In this document: piece by piece, positions 19,518-27,260 of the stretch
Numbering within the stretch: position 1 is the stretch's first letter
How the letters are laid out: each line of letters begins with the position of its first letter
From: Candidatus Endomicrobiellum pyrsonymphae
GTDB lineage: Bacteria; Elusimicrobiota; Endomicrobiia; Endomicrobiales; Endomicrobiaceae
NCBI GenBank assembly: GCA_020328045.1
Contig: JAIXMY010000002.1
Coordinates: forward strand, 1 to 41,312
Reading direction: 5' to 3'
Length of the DNA: 41,312 nt
Program-made: the position numbers and the translations under genes
Notes under the pieces: generated by a model
The model's database searches: none
Told to the model about the DNA's origin: nothing
The model's input: the letters and a program-made list of their open reading frames with translations, nothing else

Positions 19518-19640
19518 TGCTCATCCATAATCATGTATTTTGTCAGTTGTCGTTGCAACCGCTTTCATGCCACACTCGCCGTTATTTGTCATACTCCGAC
19601 GACTTCACTGCCACCCTCATATGTCCCATCAAGCTACGCT

Positions 19641-19712
19641 CGCCATCTCTTCTCGTAAAAAAGGGAATAAAGACATCGTAGTAAATTCCCTTTTTTACGA
19701 GAAGAGATGGCG
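19641..19712. repeat. Perfect inverted repeat, 27-bp arms, 18-nt loop
   Basis: cgccatctcttctcgtaaaaaagggaa (19641-19667) ... ttcccttttttacgagaagagatggcg (19686-19712) are exact reverse complements. Confidence 0.97.
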
Positions 19713-19796
19713 GAACAGCCCGATGAGAGTATTTATACTTATTTTTTAAGGGATAATACTGAGCACAGCGAAGTATCCACTGCCAAATATTTACTA

Positions 19797-20216
19797 TTAC
19801 CTTCTAACAATTTCAGGAATTTTAACAGTAGCTTCTTCAGCTTCTTTCTCTTTGGTTATCACAGAAGCGACTGACTGTCTTGCGACCTGAATACAAACTC
19901 CGTCTGAAATCTTAACTTCAATAATATTTCCTTTTACAGAACTTACAGTGGCATATATACCGCCAACCGTAATGACTCTGTCATCTTTTTTTAAAGAGTT
20001 TAACAATTTTTGATGATCTTTAGCTTTTTTCTGCTGAGGTCTTAACATAAACAAATAGAAAAAGACAAAAATAAGAAGAAGCGGCACTAATCCGAATCCA
20101 CCAAAAGACATCCCTCCACTGCCCGATTGTGCAAATGCAAAAGAAGGCGTTAACAAAACTGCCACCAAAAATACCAACAAATCAACTGATTTTCTCATTT
20201 TTCCCCTCGTCATCAA
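19797..20216 (-). CDS. yajC: Preprotein translocase subunit YajC
   Basis: Single TM followed by FYLFMLRPQQKKAKDHQKLLNSLKKDDRVITVGGIYATVSSVKGN. Confidence 0.94.
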   Translation of the reverse strand: MMTRGKMRKSVDLLVFLVAVLLTPSFAFAQSGSGGMSFGGFGLVPLLLIFVFFYLFMLRPQQKKAKDHQKLLNSLKKDDRVITVGGIYATVSSVKGNIIEVKISDGVCIQVARQSVASVITKEKEAEEATVKIPEIVRR

Positions 20217-21129
20217 TTTTTTGAATAATATTTTTCAAAAAATTCTTTTTTTGATCTAAGAAATATGTCATTCTCCAATGACTTTCTTATTTTCGACATC
20301 AAGTTTACCATAAAATGGATATTATGTAAAGATAAAAGGCTTAAATACAACGTCTCCTGCGCTCTGACTAGATGATTCAAATATGCTTTAGAATAGCCGA
20401 CACAGACGGGGCAATTACACTCCGGATCCAAAGCGCTAAAATCTTCTCTATATTCCGCATTTCTTATGTTAATTTTTCCAAGGCTTGTAAAAACCTGTCC
20501 GTTCCTGCCATTTCTAGTAGGTATAACACAGTTAATCCCTGTATAATACCAAACAAAGCTTGTGTTTCATAAGAATTATCTTTATAAAATTCTTCCTTAC
20601 ATCTCTTAGCCCATCTGAGACTTAATTCCATAGATTTTTTTGCGCATTCGTAACCTGCGGGATATGGCGTACATTCGTCAAAGCACATTATGACATCCGC
20701 GCCAATATCTTTCTGAATCTGCATGGATTTTTCAGGCGAAAAGAAATGCTTAGATCCGTCTATGTGCGACCTAAATTCAGTGCCTTCCTCGCTAATTTTT
20801 CTAATATCATTTAAACTAAAAAGTTGAAATCCGCCGGAATCCGTAAGCATAGGCTTATTCCAAGAATTAAACTTTTGTATTCCACCGGCTTTTTTTATTA
20901 TATTGATTCCAGGACGAAGATATAAATGGTATGAATTTGCCAATATTATTTGAGCGCCGGTCCCACACAAAAACTCAATAGCAATGCCTTTAACCGTCCC
21001 TTGCGTTCCCACTGGCATAAATATCGGAGTTTCAACAATACCTCTTGTAGTATAAACTTCCCCTAACCTTGCTTTGCATTCAGACGATTTTTTGATTAAT
21101 CGGTAAGAACCACATTCCATTATGAACAT
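20213..21129 (-). pseudogene. tgt: Queuine tRNA-ribosyltransferase, internal deletion plus frameshift
   Basis: ORF 20464-21129 matches Tgt to ALFGIIQG, then changes frame. In another frame the sequence continues [54 protein letters not shown]..., contiguous with ORF 20213-20431. The section between GIIQG and the FDCVxPTR motif is missing. Confidence 0.92.
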
Positions 21130-21836
21130 CTATCTCCATTGATATATAGTTCGAATTTACATCTTAAAACCTCGCTTGCTTTTCTACAATGGTTCATTCT
21201 TGCCATAAATATTTCAAAGTAATCCATAACTGAAGACATGCTAGTATCAATTTCCAAACGCAACTCAATAGTCATTATTTCTTTTCTTACAACAACACTA
21301 ACTTTTCTACAAGCATCAAGTATCCTCTCATGTTTATTAATATAACGCGAATATTTGGTTCGTATTTTTTCATGACGTACATCGGCTTTATTGATGAGCG
21401 CATCTTTGACTTGTGTTCTTTCATGATGTACATCAGATTTATCGCCAAGCACAAGCGCTGCTGCAATAGGAGACGCAGGCTTCGTAGTTTTATCTTCATG
21501 ACACCCTATGGCGACTGCTACAGTAAGAACATCTACATTATATCTATCCTTGCCAAGAACATTCAAAAACATTACTGCGCTGCTTTGATCGTGATATTCT
21601 TCTCCAACCACATTCCCTATGTCATGAATATACGCGGCAATCTTAGCAAGTTCTTGCTCTTTCTCGTTATAACCTAAATCTTTTAAAATTTGACCTGTAA
21701 CTTCTGCAGAACGCGAGGCATGTCTTACACCATGTTCTTTATATTCCCCCATGGTAGAAGCTTTATCCGTAAACTCAAGATATGTTTGTATTTCAGAATT
21801 ATTTTTTATTTCATCAAAAGTTAGCATTTTATTCAT
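21120..21836 (-). CDS. HD-domain phosphohydrolase-like protein (paralogue 2)
   Basis: [19 protein letters not shown]...[26 protein letters not shown]; shares ...[18 protein letters not shown] with paralogue 1. Confidence 0.82.
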   Translation of the reverse strand: MNKMLTFDEIKNNSEIQTYLEFTDKASTMGEYKEHGVRHASRSAEVTGQILKDLGYNEKEQELAKIAAYIHDIGNVVGEEYHDQSSAVMFLNVLGKDRYNVDVLTVAVAIGCHEDKTTKPASPIAAALVLGDKSDVHHERTQVKDALINKADVRHEKIRTKYSRYINKHERILDACRKVSVVVRKEIMTIELRLEIDTSMSSVMDYFEIFMARMNHCRKASEVLRCKFELYINGDRCS

Positions 21837-21873
21837 AAGAGTATTTATACCGTTAGCGTCAAAGACATTAAAG

Positions 21874-22710
21874 TTAAAATAAATTCATAGCCTGTTGAAA
21901 ATTAGTTACTTTTACATCATCTTCAGTGGCATTCAATAAAGATTTCTCGCCTTTATTATGTTTGTCTATTCTTTGTTCTATCATTTGGCAATAATCGGGG
22001 TTTAATTCAAATCCTATATAATATCTTTTATTTTTTATACTTGATATAGCAGTTGTTCCGCTACCCATAAAAGGATCAAATACTATTCCATTTTTGGGAG
22101 AACTTGCTAAAACCATTCTGTCTATTAGCTCTAATGGTTTTTGCGTAGGATGGTTTTGCCTTTCTGGATCTTGTTTATGAAGACGAGTAATTGACCATAA
22201 ATCCTTAAGATTATATCCTACTTCTAACCATTTTTTACCGACAAATATAGAGCGAGTTCTTGCTTTCTTTGTTTCTTCATCGTATGGAATGCGTATTGAA
22301 TCTAAATCAAAATAATATTGTTTTGTTTTTGCAAAAAAACCTATTGTGTCGTGAACCGAGGTAAATGACCTTGTGCCTCCCCCCATACTCGGAACTCTTC
22401 TATCCCATATAATTTCATTGAGCATTATCAATTTTTTCTTCATGTAAGAAAAAATCTCAGGGCTATAACGCCAAGTTAAAAATATATAAAAACTGCCTGT
22501 ATCTTTTAATTTTGGAATTACGGTATCTATCCACTTATAAGACCATTCTAAATAATCTCTCGGGTTCATTTTATCTGAATCATTACCATAATCTTTGCCA
22601 AGACAATACGGTGGATCGGATATTATCAAATCTATTGAATTATCTTCAATGTATGACAGCCCCAATAATACATCTTGATTAAAAATTTTATTTAGACATT
22701 CTCTTTTCAT
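21874..22710 (-). CDS. Site-specific DNA methyltransferase (amino-methyltransferase, type II-like)
   Basis: LIISDPPYCLGKDYGND (DPPY motif IV), HPTQKPLELIDRMVLASSPKNGIVFDPFMGSGTTAISSIKNKRYYIGFELN (motif I region). Confidence 0.92.
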   Translation of the reverse strand: MKRECLNKIFNQDVLLGLSYIEDNSIDLIISDPPYCLGKDYGNDSDKMNPRDYLEWSYKWIDTVIPKLKDTGSFYIFLTWRYSPEIFSYMKKKLIMLNEIIWDRRVPSMGGGTRSFTSVHDTIGFFAKTKQYYFDLDSIRIPYDEETKKARTRSIFVGKKWLEVGYNLKDLWSITRLHKQDPERQNHPTQKPLELIDRMVLASSPKNGIVFDPFMGSGTTAISSIKNKRYYIGFELNPDYCQMIEQRIDKHNKGEKSLLNATEDDVKVTNFQQAMNLF

Positions 22711-22711
22711 A

Positions 22712-23315
22712 TTATTTACCCTTTAACACAATGCTATGAGATTGTTCTTGTAATAATTTTAAAAAATCTTGACGACTTCTAATTTGCGGAACATGATGAT
22801 AACGAGCTTGGATTTTATCATTTCTTGGATTCACATAGATGGGCAAAAATTGTGCGCAAAAAACTGCCACATAATCTTTATCAAAAGAAATATTTACCCC
22901 ATTGAAATGAATACCCAAACAGACATACATCACATCGTACAATGGATTTGAACTATATTGCATATATAGTTTTTCAACAGCCACTATATCGTTTTTGTTT
23001 TCCTTGCCATCAACATTGTGCGTTTTTATATTAACATAATATGTTTTTTCTTTGACTTTAATAGCGCAATCATGCAAACAAACAAGTGTCAGGCATATCA
23101 AAATCAACTTCTGATAAACCCAAAGCGACTTCATTATACTTTGTCTGTTGCGTTATAACTTGTTCTACAAGCCAACTAATAGAACGAGTATGCGGTTTTA
23201 GTCCGTACGGTAAAACTTTAGAATCAGTTATATTAAAAGACGGCAGAATTTTTATAAGTCTTGAATATAAATCTTTCAAGCAAGCAATATCTTTTTCTAT
23301 ATCAGCAATTTTCAT
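22712..23315 (-). pseudogene. Frameshifted gene adjacent to the DNA methylase, probable type II restriction endonuclease
   Basis: ORFs 23070-23315 and 22712-23134 join after removing 4 nt of the caaacaaacaa tract (23075-23085), giving ...VDFDMPDTC LHDCAIKVKEKTYYVNIKTHN.... Endonuclease call rests on position next to the methylase. Confidence 0.72.
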
Positions 23316-23422
23316 AACATATCCTCTTTTACTTCGTAGCTGAATATGTTATCAGACATGGGACGCTTTAACAACATCTACAAGTCACTACGATATAATT
23401 TCGAAAATTAATTTACAGTTGA

Positions 23423-23719
23423 TTATAGCCCCGGGATTTTCATTCCACCGGTTAATTTTTTAGCTTCTTCAGTCATAATGTTTTGAGCTTTTTTTCCAGC
23501 TACTTCAAAAGCAGATAATATATTTTCTTCTATTTTCTCCTTTTTTTCTTTGAGCAAATCCTCAGGGATATTCAAACTTAAAAATTCATTTCTAGCATTT
23601 ACTTGAATTTTAATGCCTTTATATTCAACATCAATAACCCGAGCTTTTAACTTTTTATCCATTTCGTTCCACTTGCTTCTCATTGCCATTGCTTCTTTCG
23701 CCGCCTTAAACAATTCCAT
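23423..23719 (-). CDS. ybaB: YbaB/EbfC family nucleoid-associated protein
   Basis: 98 aa: MELFKAAKEAMAMRSKWNEMDKKL...EYKGIKIQVNARNEFLSLNI...LLKEKKEKIEENILSAFEVAGKKAQNIMTEEAKKLTGGMKIPGL. Confidence 0.85.
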   Translation of the reverse strand: MELFKAAKEAMAMRSKWNEMDKKLKARVIDVEYKGIKIQVNARNEFLSLNIPEDLLKEKKEKIEENILSAFEVAGKKAQNIMTEEAKKLTGGMKIPGL

Positions 23720-23720
23720 T

Positions 23721-23930
23721 TTACATTTCCTCTCTGCTTTTTACTTTGATTAATTTTTTGTCTCTCATTATCAGAATTCTTACAAGTACAGCAAAAACGG
23801 CCCATATACATACCAACACCCATCCTAAAACGATTAACTGTTTATGCAGAAAATATACACCTACCGCGCCAGAAACAGTAGAAACCAAAAACATATATTT
23901 ATACACAATTGCTTTTTTACTTTGTTCCAT
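23721..23930 (-). CDS. Small membrane protein, unknown
   Basis: 69 aa with two hydrophobic segments, directly upstream of ybaB with 1-nt spacing. Confidence 0.55.
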   Translation of the reverse strand: MEQSKKAIVYKYMFLVSTVSGAVGVYFLHKQLIVLGWVLVCIWAVFAVLVRILIMRDKKLIKVKSREEM

Positions 23931-24102
23931 TTTTGCCGACCTTGTCAGCCTTCAGAATTATAGCATAAACTGATATGTTTAATGTAAGCAAAACAAACGC
24001 CGTCGCAATTCCTGCAAGCAACGTAACAAGCGCTGCAACAACACAACTTGCCAAAACATCTAAAGCAAAAAGTACATAAAAAAAAGTTTTCATTTTTTTC
24101 AT
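23917..24102 (-). CDS. Small membrane protein, unknown
   Basis: 61 aa, two hydrophobic segments; 14-nt overlap with the next small ORF. Confidence 0.5.
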   Translation of the reverse strand: MKKMKTFFYVLFALDVLASCVVAALVTLLAGIATAFVLLTLNISVYAIILKADKVGKNGTK

Positions 24103-24159
24103 TTAATTCACTACACTCACTAAAGTTATTCTCTCAAGGAGAAAGGAGAGCTGTACATT

Positions 24160-24939
24160 TTAATCGCATTCCTTGCTTCTTCTTAAAGTTCCGGATATTA
24201 TTTTTTCAAAACTATTTAGGGTTTTGATTATAAGCATGCCTCCTTCGTCTATTCCTAAGTTTATGCCTGTCGTTACAGCGTGCCCTGTATCAATGCTAAC
24301 AGATTTATTCTTATACGCAAGATTGTCGTTGTATTCTTCTGAAAACTGATTAAATCCATCTTTTTGAAAATCAAGATATAACTTTTCAAAGTCTATCAAA
24401 AATTCAGTCATAAACTCCGCTCTATCTGCTTCATTTTTTAAAATATCTTTTAAAGAAACAGAAATATTTTCTAAATTTTTAGGAATATCGTTATTGATAT
24501 TTATCCCTATGCCCGCAACGACCCAATTTATTCTATCCTGCTCGGCAAACATTTCCACTATTATTCCTGCAATCTTTTTATCGCAAACAAGAACATCATT
24601 AGGCCATTTTATTTTAGAACTAATTTGATACTTTCTTTTAAGAGTTCTCTTCAAGGCAATACTTAGTAATAACGTGAGTTTAGAGACCTCGTCTGGACGA
24701 ATAATCGGTTTTAGAAGTATAGAAAACCACAAACCTCCAACATTAGAACTCCACACCTTCTTAGAACGCCCATACCCGCTCGTCTGTTTTTCAGCAACAA
24801 CAATAAAGCCTTCTTCAAAACCTTTTTCCGCTAACTTCTTAACCGCTAACTGAGTTGATGGGAGCTTTTTATAGTATTTTATTTTTTTACACACACTAAG
24901 CTGCTTTTTCAACAAAGAAAGAATCTCAATAACATTCAT
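24160..24939 (-). CDS. birA: Biotin--[acetyl-CoA-carboxylase] ligase
   Basis: LPSTQLAVKKLA, VVAEKQTSGYGRSKKVWSSNVGGLWFSILLKP, IKWPNDVLVCDKKIAGIIVE, GIGININND. Confidence 0.95.
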   Translation of the reverse strand: MNVIEILSLLKKQLSVCKKIKYYKKLPSTQLAVKKLAEKGFEEGFIVVAEKQTSGYGRSKKVWSSNVGGLWFSILLKPIIRPDEVSKLTLLLSIALKRTLKRKYQISSKIKWPNDVLVCDKKIAGIIVEMFAEQDRINWVVAGIGININNDIPKNLENISVSLKDILKNEADRAEFMTEFLIDFEKLYLDFQKDGFNQFSEEYNDNLAYKNKSVSIDTGHAVTTGINLGIDEGGMLIIKTLNSFEKIISGTLRRSKECD

Positions 24940-24940
24940 C

Positions 24941-25798
24941 TTATTTTATTGTCACTTCAAGAGTAATATCTAATGCCTGAGAAGAATGTGTAATCATACC
25001 TACAGAAATTCTATCAACATCCAATTTTGAAAATTCTTTTGCGGTTTTTGGTGTTATGCCTCCTGAAATTTCTATTTCAGGTTTATATTGTTTCGTAGAG
25101 CTTTTCCTTATAATATCTATCATTTGTTTTGTATTTTTAAGAGAAGTGTTATCCAGCATTATAATATCGGCTTTTGCAGCTAAAGCCCAATTTACTTCCT
25201 TTGTGTTTTCACATTCAACTTCAACTGGAGTATCTTTATATCTTTTTCTAAATTCTGCTATTTTAGCAATTATATCTTTTGTAAGCTTTAAATGATTGTC
25301 TTTAATAAGAACCATATCGTAAAGTCCCATCCTGTGGTTGGTTCCTCCCCCGCAATTTACCGCATATTTTGCAAGCCTTCTATATCCAGGAATAGTTTTT
25401 CTTGTATCGTATATTTTCGTTTTACCATTACTGACAGACTGAACAAATTGATTTGTTATAGTAGCTATTCCGGACATATGTTGTAAAAAATTAAGAGCCG
25501 TCCTTTCCCCTGATAGAATCGCCCGCGCTGGACCAGTAATCTCTAATATTTTGTCGCCTCGCTTAAGTTTTGAACAATCTTTCATTTTCAAAGACACTTT
25601 GCATCTTTTATCTATAGCTTTAAACACTTTTACAAATAGATCCGTACCACAAAGAATCCCGGAGTTGTTTGCAATTAGCGTAGCCCTAGCATATTTGCAT
25701 TTTGGGACAAATTCTTTGGTTGTAATATCGCTAAAAACACCATCTTCTTCTAAAGCAAGGTTAATGAGGGTTTCTGTTATACCATTAATTATTTTCAT
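24941..25798 (-). CDS. nadC: Nicotinate-nucleotide pyrophosphorylase (carboxylating)
   Basis: EDGVFSDITTKEFVP, LSGERTALNFLQHMSGIATITNQFV, DTRKTIPGYRRLAKYAVNCGGGTNHRMGLYDMVLIKDNHL. Track ORF begins at 25816; the internal Met near 25798 (MKIINGITE) is the likelier start. Confidence 0.95.
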   Translation of the reverse strand: MKIINGITETLINLALEEDGVFSDITTKEFVPKCKYARATLIANNSGILCGTDLFVKVFKAIDKRCKVSLKMKDCSKLKRGDKILEITGPARAILSGERTALNFLQHMSGIATITNQFVQSVSNGKTKIYDTRKTIPGYRRLAKYAVNCGGGTNHRMGLYDMVLIKDNHLKLTKDIIAKIAEFRKRYKDTPVEVECENTKEVNWALAAKADIIMLDNTSLKNTKQMIDIIRKSSTKQYKPEIEISGGITPKTAKEFSKLDVDRISVGMITHSSQALDITLEVTIK

Positions 25799-26090
25799 AG
25801 TTTGTGATTGTATCAAATTATATTTAGATTTCCTGTAAAATCACAAGCTCCTGCAACTTCAACTACAAATACCACTGCGACTTCGCCACCACCACTTTTA
25901 TAAAAATAGGAATAAAGACACGACATCAAGTTCCCCTTTTTTAAAAGGAGCGACGAGCGTAGCGTGACGAGGTATTTATACAGGAAATCTATTGCATCAA
26001 TAATAAAGTTAACTAACCACGAACTATTCTATAAATTTTTGAGCAGCTCGTCAATGTAAAATCCGGCCAAATCAAAAGTACAGAAAAATT

Positions 26091-26120
26091 TTGACAATTT
26101 TTTAATAATTTGTTTACAAT
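26091..26120 (+). promoter_or_regulatory. Candidate sigma70-type promoter for dprA (TTGACA-N18-TACAAT)
   Basis: TTGACA at 26091-26096, TACAAT at 26115-26120, 10 nt before the dprA ATG. Confidence 0.6.
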
Positions 26121-26129
26121 GACATCATA

Positions 26130-27224
26130 ATGAATAAAGACAATTTGCGTTTATTCGGACTTCTCCTCTCTGCAGATATAGGAGCCATAAGATTTTTTAG
26201 ACTGCTAGAAAAATTTGGCAATACGGAATCAATTCTTAAAGCTGATAAAAAAGATCTTATGTCCGTTGAAGATATTGGTCCCACCGTCGCAAAGGCAATT
26301 CTCGACTCTTCAAAATCGGACAAAGCCGAAAAAGAACTTGAGCTTGCAGCAAAAAATAATGTCAAAATAGTTCTTTACAACGATGATATGTATCCAAAAT
26401 CATTAATGTATTTTCCTGACAAACCTCTAATTCTTTATATTAAAGGCGATATCTTAGAGAAAGATTTTAATTCTATATCAATAGTCGGGTCAAGAAAAAT
26501 AAGTAATTACGGAAAAACCGTTACAGCCGATTTTGCATCGTATTTCGCGAAAAGAAATATAACCATTGTTTCAGGCTTGGCAAGAGGCGTTGACACATTA
26601 GCGCATGTTACAGCTTTAGAAAATAAATCCCGAACTGTAGCAATATTAGGCAATGGTCTTCTTGTCAATTATCCGCCTGAAAATGCAAAACTGCAAGAAA
26701 TAATAGCTCAAAATGGAGCTGTTATAAGCGAGTTTCCTCTTAAACAAAAACCGAATAGAGGAACCTTCCCAAGAAGAAACAGAATAATCGCAAGCTTTTC
26801 TAAAACCACATTGCTTACAGAAGCGGCAATGGGCAGTGGCGCAGTTATAACAGCAAAATATTGCGCTGATTACGGCAAAGATGTTTTTGTAGTGCCGGGC
26901 AACATATATTCAAATATGTCAAAAGGCGCAAACAATCTTATACAAAACGGCGCTTTTATTGCACTATCCCCACAGAACATGGCAGAGCATCTTGATTGGC
27001 TGCCTAAAGATAAAATTGCAATGACGAATACACTTCCAAAACTTGACAAACTTGAACTTGAGGTACTTAATTTGATAGAAAGTGACAGCGCTGGGCTTCC
27101 ACCGGACATAATCGCGCAAAAATTAAATATGGATATTTCAGAAATATCGATCGTGATTTTTAACCTTGAAATAAGTGGACTTATAAAAACGACTCCCGGT
27201 CAAATTTATATAAGAAAACATTAA
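26130..27224 (+). CDS. dprA: DNA processing protein DprA/Smf
   Basis: ISIVGSRKISNYGKTVTADFA, IVSGLARGVDTLAHVTALE, GAVISEFPLKQKPNRGTFPRRNRIIASFSKTTLLTEAAMGSGAVITA, FVVPGNIYS; intact length. Confidence 0.95.
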   Translation: MNKDNLRLFGLLLSADIGAIRFFRLLEKFGNTESILKADKKDLMSVEDIGPTVAKAILDSSKSDKAEKELELAAKNNVKIVLYNDDMYPKSLMYFPDKPLILYIKGDILEKDFNSISIVGSRKISNYGKTVTADFASYFAKRNITIVSGLARGVDTLAHVTALENKSRTVAILGNGLLVNYPPENAKLQEIIAQNGAVISEFPLKQKPNRGTFPRRNRIIASFSKTTLLTEAAMGSGAVITAKYCADYGKDVFVVPGNIYSNMSKGANNLIQNGAFIALSPQNMAEHLDWLPKDKIAMTNTLPKLDKLELEVLNLIESDSAGLPPDIIAQKLNMDISEISIVIFNLEISGLIKTTPGQIYIRKH

Positions 27225-27260
27225 CAGAGCGCTTGCAGTTTAATCGTGAAGGAGTAGTCA

